A stretch of 37,968 nt of DNA from the IMG/VR virus record IMGVR_UViG_3300020579_000317, positions 1-37,968 of that record. One strand, written 5' to 3'. The notes under the pieces were generated by a model. That model had not been told where the DNA came from. It searched no databases and saw only the letters and a list, made by a program, of their open reading frames with translations. The number at the start of each line of letters is the position of its first letter. Position 1 is the first letter of the stretch. The DNA is from a virus. The translations under genes were made by a program, and so were the position numbers. Of this stretch, positions 17,792 through 25,879 are shown one piece after another.

Positions 17792-17806
17792 GCGCCGCGG
17801 GGTGGT

Positions 17807-17824
17807 GCCGCGCGTACACGCGGC
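17807..17824 (-). other. Second hairpin just after the capsid stop
   Basis: A 6 bp stem (gccgcg at 17807-17812 with cgcggc at 17819-17824) with a 6-base loop lies 10 bases after the capsid stop, upstream of the stronger hairpin. Together they fill the 94 bp non-coding gap at the most highly expressed gene. Confidence 0.35.
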
Positions 17825-17834
17825 GGGGTGAAAA

Positions 17835-19988
17835 CTAGGTGGTGATGACGTCGGTCGCCACGACGAACGCCTGTGGGTACCTCAGGACGATGTCGGTGAG
17901 CATGAATGTGGTGAGTTCGATCATGCCCTGTTTCTTCAGGCGATACGGGTCGACCACGATCTCGAAGCCGCTGCCCCACATGCTGATGATCATGGTCTCG
18001 AACACGCCGCGAATGAGCGTGCTGAGGTTGGTACCGGTGCCCTTGGTGCCGTTCGAAGCCACGATATTCGTGGACGCGGCACGGTAGCCGTCCACGGTGT
18101 TGTCATCGGCCCAGATCGGCAGCGCGATGGTGTTGTTCAATTTCCCGATGCGCTTCAGTTTGGCTTTGCACGCGGGACTCGTAAGCCATGCGCCCTCACC
18201 AAGCTGATCGGCATTCGCCGTCTCGAGCAACTTGGTCATGTTAACGACGTCATCCCAGGCAGGCGCGCCGCCGTTGCCAGCATCCGCAATCACGACGTAG
18301 GACTGCACGCCGGCCGTTGCGCCGATCCCTACGGGTTGATTTGCGCCGCCGCCGAGGATGCCTGCAGCATCGACGGCTAGGGCCATGTCGCGGCCGAGAT
18401 CTTCGCGCACCAGGGTGTCGACATCGACGACTGCCTGAGCGAGCAATTGCCGCGAATAGCTCGAAGAAGACTGGTAGGTCTTCGGAGAGCTCGCGATCAA
18501 CCCGAGCGCGAGCGCCGAGTCGGCCACATCGACGCCGGGATTTTCACCCACCCACGCGCCGGTCGCTTTTCCGGTCTGTTTCGGGTACCCCACGTTGTCC
18601 TTGAGGCCCGCGATGGTGCGCGCACCGAGCTGCTTCAGGCGCGTCTGGTTGTACAGGAACTGGATGAACTCGCCCGGCTCGGTGAACTTCAATTCCTGAC
18701 CGGCTGTCGCCACGTTGGTAGAAAGGCCCGCGCGCTTCTGTGCCACGGGACCATATTTCTCCGCGAGTTCGGGATTCCATGCATGGCGGAGACTCCATGG
18801 CACAAACAAGCCGCCATGCCGAGCGCCCTTCCAATCCTTCTCGATGGTTTCGGAGATTTCCATCTCGAAAGAGTTCTCGCGCTTCGACGCGGTGCCACCC
18901 GACGCCGCTTCAATGTTCTTGACGGCGGTCATGATCCCGCGCGCGACGTTGTATTGCTTCTGCTCTTTCTCGGTCAGCTCCAAGCGGTCCTGATTTTCGG
19001 CGGGAGGCTGCGTCAGCGGCTTCCCTCCGCGCTTGGCAACTTCCTCGAGCACGAGGCTTGAAAATGCGCCGACGGTCATGCCGTCGGCGACAGCCAGCGC
19101 CGTGCGCTCCTGATCGATCCCGTGAACCTTGCCGAGCCGGATGATTTCCGCTGCGGCGGCCCGGGATTCTGCGACTTGCTGTGTTGCGGTTACAGGTTCC
19201 ACTGTGACCTCCTTGAGATTCGGCTCGGAAGCCGGATTTGCATTGCGAACTAAAACTGGGTACTGCCGATCCCCTGCCTTGCGGTCGTTGCCGACTGTCG
19301 GATCGGCAGGAACGCCAACCGAACTCGCCTCGAGTGGTGTCCACTTGGTCGCACGATACGTGTCGCCTTCCTCTTTCGAGGATTTGTCGAGCGTGTACTC
19401 GTTGACCATGTATCCGACGGAGATGAAGCGCCGGATCCCATCCTGAATGTCCGTCTTGATTTGCTGAGCCGGAGCACTCCGGGAGAACCGCACCTGACCG
19501 CGAAGCTTTTTGTCGTCCCCGACTTTCACCTTGTCGACGATGCCGATGACGGACTTGGCATCATGAGAATCGAGAAACGAGAGCCCACGCTTTGCGCGCG
19601 AGAGATCGATGGAGTCCGGGGAGTGGTCCAGGATTTCCTTCCCAAACCAGCGCTCCACCGGATATTCCGAGGAGATCGAAATGGCGAAGCGGTCCTCGTC
19701 GCGGCCCGCGTTTTCGTCTTCGTTGTCCTCGCCGCGTGGGTTCTCATCCTCGCCGCGGTCGCCGTCGCCATCCTCGTCATCGTCATCGTCGTCGGGATCC
19801 GGCACCTCGCCGGCGTCCGCCTTCTTCTTCCGCCGCTCCGCGCGTTCGGCTTGTGCCCGGAGTTCCTCCGGCGTCCGCGTTTTTTTCCCACGCTTGGCGA
19901 CGGGAACCATTTCGAGAATCTCGAACTCCCGACTGAGCATCGGGAGCGACTCTCCGAGCTTTTCCGTCTCGCGTGCCAATGGCTTCAT
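17835..19988 (-). CDS. Prohead protease-major capsid protein fusion
   Basis: The 717-residue product joins two head genes. Residues about 1-250 are an HK97-type S78 prohead protease: His142 (in LDSHDAK), Ser190 (in ISVGY) and Glu220 (in WTPLEASSVGVPADP) match the catalytic positions. An acidic run (about 66-99, mostly Asp/Glu) interrupts the N-terminal part. Residues about 430-717 are an HK97-fold capsid protein, including IAGLKDNVGYPK and DLGRDMALAVDAAGILGGG. A helical region between (about 255-400) may be scaffold. The protease would cut itself free and trim the capsid. ATG at 19988 is chosen because it overlaps the portal stop as ATGA. No separate capsid start is needed. Confidence 0.9.
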   Translation of the reverse strand: MKPLARETEKLGESLPMLSREFEILEMVPVAKRGKKTRTPEELRAQAERAERRKKKADAGEVPDPDDDDDDEDGDGDRGEDENPRGEDNEDENAGRDEDRFAISISSEYPVERWFGKEILDHSPDSIDLSRAKRGLSFLDSHDAKSVIGIVDKVKVGDDKKLRGQVRFSRSAPAQQIKTDIQDGIRRFISVGYMVNEYTLDKSSKEEGDTYRATKWTPLEASSVGVPADPTVGNDRKAGDRQYPVLVRNANPASEPNLKEVTVEPVTATQQVAESRAAAAEIIRLGKVHGIDQERTALAVADGMTVGAFSSLVLEEVAKRGGKPLTQPPAENQDRLELTEKEQKQYNVARGIMTAVKNIEAASGGTASKRENSFEMEISETIEKDWKGARHGGLFVPWSLRHAWNPELAEKYGPVAQKRAGLSTNVATAGQELKFTEPGEFIQFLYNQTRLKQLGARTIAGLKDNVGYPKQTGKATGAWVGENPGVDVADSALALGLIASSPKTYQSSSSYSRQLLAQAVVDVDTLVREDLGRDMALAVDAAGILGGGANQPVGIGATAGVQSYVVIADAGNGGAPAWDDVVNMTKLLETANADQLGEGAWLTSPACKAKLKRIGKLNNTIALPIWADDNTVDGYRAASTNIVASNGTKGTGTNLSTLIRGVFETMIISMWGSGFEIVVDPYRLKKQGMIELTTFMLTDIVLRYPQAFVVATDVITT

Positions 19989-21544
19989 TTGCCCCTCCCG
20001 AGTGCGATCAGCCGGCCGCTGCCGGCCGAGGATTTTTTGCCTTCGCCATCGCCGGACCCCGATGCTTCGGCCCCTGCCTCGTCCTCTTCGTCGACCTGGT
20101 CCTTTGGACCCTTGTCGACGGTCGGAGCTTTGGCCGCAATGGTGAGTTCGAGTTTGTATTCGTCGGCGAGGTCCTTTTCTTCCTTGAGCTGCTCGAAGAC
20201 TTCCTCGACGTCGCCGCCCTGCTCGGAGATGGCAGCGTCGCGACTCGTGAGACCCGCGCCAATCCCGAGAATCGTGGCCTGCACGTCCTTGAGCGGGTCG
20301 ACCCACATCCACCCCCGCGGCTCCCATTTACCGGCACAAAAGCGCGACGGATCGCGGGAGTCGAGTACGAGCGAGGCAGAAAGCAGCGCCATCGAAATCC
20401 AGTTCTCGAAAATAGGCTGGAGCATCTGCTCTTTTAGGAGGGACTGGAGCATCTTCCATTGATCGCGCTCGATGAGTAGTCCGGATCGCATCGAGGAATA
20501 GTTCACGCCCTCGAGGTCTGACGCGAGCGCGTTATAGGAAACGCCCATCGAAGATGCCACGAATCGGAGCATCGCCTTTACAAACATCGGAAAAGCGGAA
20601 GAGGGGTGGTCTGGACTCCACGCCGTGAATTTCATGCCAGGCGGTATTGACTCGATCACTCCAGGCTCGGCCTCGATGCGATACTTCGCATCCGGATTCG
20701 GCTCCACGAACGAGGAAGCGTCGCTGTGCTCGAAGAACCCCATTTTAGCGGCGCCCGTGCGCGCGGCGACGAGTTCTGCCTCCACGTATCCGCCGAGCAT
20801 GCGGAGCTCGACCATGCACGGGTGAAACCAGGTGATCCCGCGGGTTTGACTGATACGCTCGGGATCGTAGAGATGGATGATCTGGTCCGCGGGGATCCGC
20901 GTGCGAACGAGCGAGCCTCCGAGATCGGACGGGTGTTTCTCATTGATGTGATAGGCGACGGGACGCCCCCACTCGTCGACCTCGATGCCCATCCGAATCT
21001 CGTTTTCGCCTTGCGACGCGAAGCGCGAAAAGAGATGGTCGACCTGGTCGGCGTCGATGAGCTGCAGTGCGAAGCGGTGCTTATTGTCGAACCCGCGAAC
21101 CATCCGGATGAACACTTCGCCGTCGGTCGCCATGTTCTTCAGCACGAGAGTCTGGACGCCGCGGTAAGAGAGCTTTCCGTCGACAGTGCAATTTCCCTTT
21201 TTCGCCCACTCGCACCAGGCGTCCTCGATCTTCGTATTGAAGGCGGCGTTCAAGGTCCTGTCGTTGTTCCGAACGAGCGCCTTGTAACCGATGCCCTTCT
21301 CTCCTAGAACATTCGCGGTGAGAATTTTCAGGTAGGACTTCGCCACGGGATTGTTGCGGGAGAGTTCACGCGCGCGAGCGCGGAGCAGCCGCATGTTCCC
21401 TTTGATTTCCTGATCGGCAGAGAGGATCGAAGCGATCCAATCCATCGTCAGGCGACCGCCCATCGCGCCGTTGTAGACCGTCAGCGCGCGCTTCGCCATT
21501 CCGAACGCATACCGGAGACGGCGGAAAAAGGACGGGGCGCTCAT
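19985..21544 (-). CDS. Portal protein (lambda B type)
   Basis: The 519-residue protein matches the lambda-type portal family: ARARELSRNNPVAKSYLK (about residues 55-72), DGEVFIRMVRG, LQLIDADQVDH, HLYDPERISQTRGITWFHP and the late block VSYNALASDLEGVNYSSMRSG. It forms the dodecameric ring through which DNA enters and leaves the capsid. The C-terminus is acidic then basic (about 470-519). The ATG at 21544 overlaps the upstream gene's stop as ATGA; the frame extends upstream only as a shadow. Confidence 0.93.
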   Translation of the reverse strand: MSAPSFFRRLRYAFGMAKRALTVYNGAMGGRLTMDWIASILSADQEIKGNMRLLRARARELSRNNPVAKSYLKILTANVLGEKGIGYKALVRNNDRTLNAAFNTKIEDAWCEWAKKGNCTVDGKLSYRGVQTLVLKNMATDGEVFIRMVRGFDNKHRFALQLIDADQVDHLFSRFASQGENEIRMGIEVDEWGRPVAYHINEKHPSDLGGSLVRTRIPADQIIHLYDPERISQTRGITWFHPCMVELRMLGGYVEAELVAARTGAAKMGFFEHSDASSFVEPNPDAKYRIEAEPGVIESIPPGMKFTAWSPDHPSSAFPMFVKAMLRFVASSMGVSYNALASDLEGVNYSSMRSGLLIERDQWKMLQSLLKEQMLQPIFENWISMALLSASLVLDSRDPSRFCAGKWEPRGWMWVDPLKDVQATILGIGAGLTSRDAAISEQGGDVEEVFEQLKEEKDLADEYKLELTIAAKAPTVDKGPKDQVDEEDEAGAEASGSGDGEGKKSSAGSGRLIALGRGK

Positions 21545-22152
21545 CGCTCGAGACCCGTGACGTCCTGCCATGTCGGGGGGTAATCGGGCGATTCGTTCTC
21601 GAGTGCGAACGTCACGCGGTACGGTACCCCGAGCTGGCCGGGATTGTTCTGCCTCCAGAGCGCCGCCTTCAGTTCGCCGCGGATCTGGCGGAGCTCTTGG
21701 ATCGGAATTTTCGAGACTGAGCGTCCCGCGATTTGGTACGCCTGCATGCCGGCAGTGAGCTGACCGGAAATCGCCGCCTCGACAACGGCGAGTGTGCGCT
21801 CCTCCCAGGTGTTGAACACGCCGGCGGCCGAACTCGCCACGTTCGGCTCGATATTGATCACGAGCTCATCGCCCGTGATGTCGTACACGTCTCCCGTTAC
21901 AGAGTTCGTGAGCCGTTCGGCGTAGCGGTAGGGTCCGGGGTTTAAGGCAGCGGTGTCAGCGGGGAGGAAAGCAATCTGGAAGACGTTGTTGAGGACCGTG
22001 GCGGCTTTGTTGAACTTCTGGGTGAGACCATTCAGGTAGATTGCGTAAGTCCATCCGTCCGCCGGCGAGAAGTCGTCCAGCGTGCGAGTGAACTTCACCG
22101 TCGTCCCCGCCGGGAAGTGATCCGGGACGACGTCGGGAATGATCGGTGGCAT
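21541..22152 (-). CDS. gpW-like head completion protein with N-terminal beta domain
   Basis: The 203-residue product has two parts. Residues about 1-105 are beta-rich (FPAGTTVKFTRTLDDF, then GWTYAIYLNG) and look like an immunoglobulin-like module. Residues about 120-175 (TLAVVEAAISGQ, YQIAGRSVSKIPIQELRQIRGEL) resemble small gpW-type head-completion proteins, which sit between terminase and portal genes in lambda-like phages, as here. No clear Shine-Dalgarno site precedes the ATG, although the gene follows a terminator. How it is transcribed and initiated is therefore open. Confidence 0.65.
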   Translation of the reverse strand: MPPIIPDVVPDHFPAGTTVKFTRTLDDFSPADGWTYAIYLNGLTQKFNKAATVLNNVFQIAFLPADTAALNPGPYRYAERLTNSVTGDVYDITGDELVINIEPNVASSAAGVFNTWEERTLAVVEAAISGQLTAGMQAYQIAGRSVSKIPIQELRQIRGELKAALWRQNNPGQLGVPYRVTFALENESPDYPPTWQDVTGLER

Positions 22153-22222
22153 TAACTGTAAGAATGGAGTTAACGCCAGAGTTCGGAAATTCGAGACTTT
22201 GTATAAAACCCTAAAATGAAAA

Positions 22223-22247
22223 CGGCTCCCGAGAGGACCGGGAGCCG
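22223..22247 (-). terminator. Intrinsic terminator after the cargo gene
   Basis: A perfect 9 bp stem (cggctcccg at 22223-22231 with cgggagccg at 22239-22247) with a 7-base loop is followed on the minus strand by TTTTCATTTT. This is the clearest intrinsic terminator in the window. It lies 23 bases past the stop of the secreted cargo protein and upstream of the gpW-like and portal genes. Confidence 0.85.
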
Positions 22248-22270
22248 CGGGAAATGTGCAGGAGGACTAT

Positions 22271-22780
22271 TCAGCGAGAAGCGGAGTCGGCCGGAAGAGC
22301 AGCAAGGAACGCCCGGATCCGCTCTATGGCTTTGCCGTTCAGTTTGGTCTCATACCGCCCGATTTTCAATTCGACCTTTTTGGCGGCGGCGACTTTCTCC
22401 AACACCGAATGATCTACCGGAGCGGCGATGGTTTCACTCAGCCAGGCACTGGTATCGATAGTCCCTTTCGTGCTGATGAAATGCCCCAAGTCGATGCGCT
22501 CGCCATCTGCGAGAAGATAGACATCGGCACCATCGAGAAACTGCCAGCTTCCTGAATAGCTATAGATTATGAGCGCCGCCGGCTTCGGCTGGTCGTTGAG
22601 CGAGCATGCCGACAGAGACAGATTCACGAAGCCAAGTTGGAAACTCCCGATGCTCATGGGCTTCATGGTCACCGTCGTCTTGCCGGTGAATTTGTCGGTC
22701 TGCACCATGATGTTTTTATCGTTCGCCGATGCGCCGACGGTAAAAAGGGCGAGTGCGGCGACGGCTAGAAGTCGTTTCAT
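22271..22780 (-). CDS. Secreted cargo (moron-like) protein
   Basis: The 169-residue protein starts with a clear signal peptide (MKR, hydrophobic LLAVAALALFTVG, cut likely after ASA at about residue 19). The mature part has GSWQFLDGADVYLLADGERIDLG (about 79-101) and ends with a helix-strand-helix pattern VAAAKKVELKIGRYETKLNG, resembling a family of uncharacterised exported bacterial proteins. It has no virion or DNA-related motif. It has a strong AGGAGG site, a palindrome upstream and its own terminator. It sits between terminase and head genes, where phages often carry host-modifying cargo. An effect on the lysogen's envelope is inference. Confidence 0.75.
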   Translation of the reverse strand: MKRLLAVAALALFTVGASANDKNIMVQTDKFTGKTTVTMKPMSIGSFQLGFVNLSLSACSLNDQPKPAALIIYSYSGSWQFLDGADVYLLADGERIDLGHFISTKGTIDTSAWLSETIAAPVDHSVLEKVAAAKKVELKIGRYETKLNGKAIERIRAFLAALPADSASR

Positions 22781-22801
22781 AGATCCTCCTGTTCCAGTTT
22801 A

Positions 22802-22813
22802 GAGTGATCACTC
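22802..22813. promoter_or_regulatory. 12 bp palindrome upstream of the cargo gene, possible operator
   Basis: gagtgatcactc is a perfect palindrome 22-33 bases upstream of the cargo gene's ATG, between it and the small gene 22837-23046. A related half site (aagtgag) lies next to it. The position suits binding by a dimeric repressor, but no promoter boxes are clear. Confidence 0.35.
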
Positions 22814-22836
22814 CGAAAAGTGAGATTACCCCCGCA

Positions 22837-23046
22837 CTACTGTTCCGAAGAAGCAACAGCCGCCTCCTTGCCGAACTCTTTGCGCTTCGCTTTAAGCTTT
22901 GCCAGAACAGAGGACACTGTGAGTCCTCGCTCGGGCAGGCAACAGGAACTCCCGGTCACCGGATCGCGGAACATAACGTGCCCCTCCCATTTCCCAAGCC
23001 ATTGGGCACTTGCGAGTTCCACGATTCGTTCGACGCTGGACTTCAT
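22837..23046 (-). CDS. Small protein upstream of the cargo gene, 69 aa
   Basis: The product has SSVERIVELASAQWLGKWEG near the start, then VMFRDPVTGSSCCLPERGLTV (two adjacent Cys) and a basic helical segment LAKLKAKRKEFG. I chose the ATG at 23046, which has GGAGGGG eight bases upstream. A GTG at 23109 would add 21 residues with a strand-like sequence but has no Shine-Dalgarno site. Its role is unknown. With the next gene it forms a two-gene island between terminase and head genes. Confidence 0.55.
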   Translation of the reverse strand: MKSSVERIVELASAQWLGKWEGHVMFRDPVTGSSCCLPERGLTVSSVLAKLKAKRKEFGKEAAVASSEQ

Positions 23047-23172
23047 CAGGACCGCCCCTCCAGATATCGTAGCGTTCACTTCGATGACAAGATTCGCTCT
23101 GACTCTCACTATTGTCGAGTTAATAAGGGTACAGGTCCGTTCTCATGGATTACCCCCGTCCGATTGGGCTGG

Positions 23173-25101
23173 TCACCGCCACCCCTGGACCCAGGATGCC
23201 CCCCCGCCGGGACGCCCAGGACCGCGGGATGACCCGCCCGTGCCGCCCTGTGCCCCACCAGACGGCTCCGTAGGCGGCTCCCGGAGCGCAGCGGCCATTT
23301 CCCCAAGCTTGCGGATCGTGGCCTGACCCAGAACGTACAGCGCCGCCAGAACGTAGACCTCGAGGTCCAGCGCCTCGTTGCGCGCGCGAGTCTTGATGTA
23401 TTCGCGGATCGTGCCCTTGCCGCGGCGGTACCGGCGGACCGCCTTCTCGGAAGTGAGCTGCGCGAGATACTCGTCCTCAGCGAAATCGGGGAGATGCATG
23501 TAGCCGGGACCCGGTCCGGGGATTTTCATGCGCGCGAAGATTCGGTCCTTTGCCGTGTCGGTCCCGATGAGCCACAGCTTCACGCGATACTGATTGTTGA
23601 TGCTGAACTTCCCGAGGATTTCCTTCCCTGACTCGCTCGAGCCTTTGAGCGCGAAGATTTTCCGGTGCTGGCGCGCGCGAACGAAGCGATAGACAGAGTC
23701 GGTGTGGAGACCGCCGGAGTCGATCATGGTGCAAGAGATTTTCACCTTCTGCCCGGACGCGTGCTCCCACGTCGAGAGCAGGAACGAGTCGAGCTCGTTC
23801 CACACGGCCTCCTGGCCGGGATCGCCGAAGAGCTGCTGATAGGCAATGAGCCAGGACTCCTCTTTCTCGCCCCATCCCTTCACGACGCATTCCAGGCGGT
23901 CGCTCTGGACGTCGACCGCGGCGGTGAGCAGGCCCACGCCGTCGGGGACCTCCGCCTGGTATGGCTCGAGCCGCGCCTTGAGAGCGAGCGCTTCAATGGC
24001 GTCGCCCTGCTCCTCCCACGTTTCCCCGAGACGGAGATTGATGAAAGCCTTCAGTTTCTCGGGATTGTTTTCCTTGTTCGCCTCGTGCCACTCCTGGGCG
24101 AGCGCGGTCCAGTTGTCGCGCCACGGCGAGTAGAGTGCGTTGATGTGGAATCCCACCACCTCGCGGTGCGGAAACTCGGGGACCCACTTGCCGCTGTTGA
24201 GCATCTGCTGCTTGTAGCGCTCGGGAATTTTTTTCGAGCAGCAGGTGCACACGTAGGCGACGCTCGCCGGGTCCACCTGGCCGTCGGAATTCGTCGAGTA
24301 GAAAAGCCGGAACTGCTTCGAGTCCGGGTCCCTCCACCAGAGCGGCTGCAGCGCGGAGCAAAACGGACAAGCCACGTGGAAGCGCCGCATGTCGCTGCGG
24401 AGAAAATCGCGCTCGATTGGACTGATCCCTTTCGGTTTCGCCGGCGTCGAGCCTTTCACGATTTTGTAGTCGGCGAACGAATCCGTCCGGCGAGTGCCGA
24501 TGGCCACGGGATCGCCCTCGCCGTCGACGTCGATGGGATAGCCGTCGACCTCGTCGAACAGCACGATGGGGACCGGATCGGATCGGAGACCCGCGCCGGA
24601 GTTCGCGCCGGTGAGCTTCAGGAATCCGCCGGGGAATTCCTTCAGCGCGAGCGTATTCCCCGAGCGACGCGACGCCGGCGGCTTGATTTTTTCGCGGAGC
24701 GCCGCGCAGTTCTCAATCATCGGCGTGATCCGCTTCTTCCCGTAGTCCTTCGCGTTGTCGATGGTAGGCTGCACCAACATGATCGGCTTCGGATTCGCGT
24801 CGATAAAATAGCCGCACACGTTATTGATCACCGCATCGGAGTAACCCACCTGCGTCGACTTCATGATCACGACTTCGTGAACGAGCGGGTCGAGCACCAC
24901 GTCCATCATTTCGATTTGGAATTTTTCGGGTTTGAACGGACCAGGTCGTGAGGTCGTTCCCTTCGGGAGCACGCGATTGTTGATCGCCCACTCAGAGACG
25001 GTGACCTCAGGTGGCGGCTTATAGTGCCGCCACGCGCGCGTGAGCATCGCCTCGAAATTTACTGCCGCGGACTCGTGGGTTGTCGCCTCACCCGCTGACA
25101 T
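23173..25101 (-). CDS. Terminase large subunit (lambda gpA type)
   Basis: The 642-residue protein is the DNA-packaging ATPase-nuclease of the gpA family. The ATPase shows a Walker A variant MKSTQVGYSD (residues 79-88) and Walker B VLFDEVDG (180-187). A zinc-ribbon pair follows (CPFC at 245-248; CTCC at 285-288). The nuclease half has the acidic strand LLTAAVDVQSDRLE (about 397-410) and MIDSGG. Residues about 615-642 are Gly/Pro-rich. It translocates DNA into the capsid and cuts genome ends, working with the small subunit encoded just upstream, whose gene it overlaps by 14 bases. Confidence 0.94.
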   Translation of the reverse strand: MSAGEATTHESAAVNFEAMLTRAWRHYKPPPEVTVSEWAINNRVLPKGTTSRPGPFKPEKFQIEMMDVVLDPLVHEVVIMKSTQVGYSDAVINNVCGYFIDANPKPIMLVQPTIDNAKDYGKKRITPMIENCAALREKIKPPASRRSGNTLALKEFPGGFLKLTGANSGAGLRSDPVPIVLFDEVDGYPIDVDGEGDPVAIGTRRTDSFADYKIVKGSTPAKPKGISPIERDFLRSDMRRFHVACPFCSALQPLWWRDPDSKQFRLFYSTNSDGQVDPASVAYVCTCCSKKIPERYKQQMLNSGKWVPEFPHREVVGFHINALYSPWRDNWTALAQEWHEANKENNPEKLKAFINLRLGETWEEQGDAIEALALKARLEPYQAEVPDGVGLLTAAVDVQSDRLECVVKGWGEKEESWLIAYQQLFGDPGQEAVWNELDSFLLSTWEHASGQKVKISCTMIDSGGLHTDSVYRFVRARQHRKIFALKGSSESGKEILGKFSINNQYRVKLWLIGTDTAKDRIFARMKIPGPGPGYMHLPDFAEDEYLAQLTSEKAVRRYRRGKGTIREYIKTRARNEALDLEVYVLAALYVLGQATIRKLGEMAAALREPPTEPSGGAQGGTGGSSRGPGRPGGGASWVQGWR

Positions 25102-25573
25102 GCGTGGGAGCCTCGCGCTTCGACAGGCTGAGCAGAGCTTCCTTCAGCGCCTTCTCGATTTTGGCGTGGACCATCACGCGGGAAGTTTCGCCGAGTAGAT
25201 CTGGAGCGAGCCGCGGCGCGACCGCCATGATCCGCGCCTTCGTGGTGAGCACCAGGTCCGTCATCGCTTTTTCAACGTCCTGGATCGCCACGAGCTGGCC
25301 GCGCTTTTCCGACAGTTCGATTTCGCTGAGATCGGCCTGGGAGCGTAGCAGCCGGACCCGTTCTTCGCGTTCGCCGACGAAACCGCCATCGAGAGTCGGG
25401 ACGGCTTTTTTCTCCAGCGCCTGCTGCAGGTATCGGATGTACCAGAGCATGCACTTTACCGGGTCGTATTGCCCACGCGCCTCGCGCGGCATTCCCTCTT
25501 TGACGAGCTGCTGAACGCGCTGCTCAGTGAGATTGAGAGCGCTGGCGACTTTGCTGACGTCCACGGTCGGCAT
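25088..25573 (-). CDS. Terminase small subunit (Nu1-like)
   Basis: The 161-residue protein has an N-terminal helix-turn-helix (DVSKVASALNLTEQRVQQLVKE, about residues 5-26) followed by REARGQYDPVKCMLWYIRYL, typical of phage Nu1-type small terminases, and a long helical C-terminal half (about 70-160) with REERVRLLRSQADLSEIELSE. It binds the packaging site and recruits the large subunit. It lies directly upstream of that gene with a 14-base overlap, the normal order. The packaging site itself is not recognisable by eye. Confidence 0.88.
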   Translation of the reverse strand: MPTVDVSKVASALNLTEQRVQQLVKEGMPREARGQYDPVKCMLWYIRYLQQALEKKAVPTLDGGFVGEREERVRLLRSQADLSEIELSEKRGQLVAIQDVEKAMTDLVLTTKARIMAVAPRLAPDLLGETSRVMVHAKIEKALKEALLSLSKREAPTHVSG

Positions 25574-25579
25574 CGATGG

Positions 25580-25879
25580 CTACCCTTCGCCTTGTTCCTG
25601 CCCCACGGGAGCCACGCGATAGCCGCGCCACACAAAATTAAAATGCGCCTCCCCGAGCGGCACCAGTGAATATTCGAACGCAGGGAAGCGCTTCTCGAGG
25701 TCCTCAGAGATTTCATCCAGCATGTTCTCGATGGCCCGTCCGGTGAAACCCTTCCCTTGACCCGCGCGAATCCTGCGGACCGTCGAACCGCGGTTCTCCT
25801 CATTGAATACACGGAAGGTGACCGAGGTCCAGATCTGCCCCCCGATTTGGTCCTTCTCGAGTTTTGCAAAATGCTTCAT
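25580..25879 (-). CDS. Small protein of unknown function, 99 aa
   Basis: The 99-residue product is a mixed alpha/beta sequence with WTSVTFRVFNEENRGSTVRR (about 16-35), a helix ENMLDEISEDLEKRFP and a closing strand HFNFVWRGYRVAPV. The ATG at 25879 overlaps the methyltransferase stop as ATGA, so the longer upstream frame is a shadow. It lies between the methyltransferase and terminase genes; no family is recognised. Confidence 0.65.
   Translation of the reverse strand: MKHFAKLEKDQIGGQIWTSVTFRVFNEENRGSTVRRIRAGQGKGFTGRAIENMLDEISEDLEKRFPAFEYSLVPLGEAHFNFVWRGYRVAPVGQEQGEG

Noticed and set aside
17835-20327. 830-codon reading of the capsid frame
   Set aside because: The first ~113 codons lie inside the portal gene, and the ATG at 19988 overlaps the portal stop as ATGA. 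The upstream extension is a shadow.
23665-24951. Plus-strand ORF opposite the terminase
   Set aside because: Antisense shadow of the gpA gene; Arg/His/Val-rich with no family signature.
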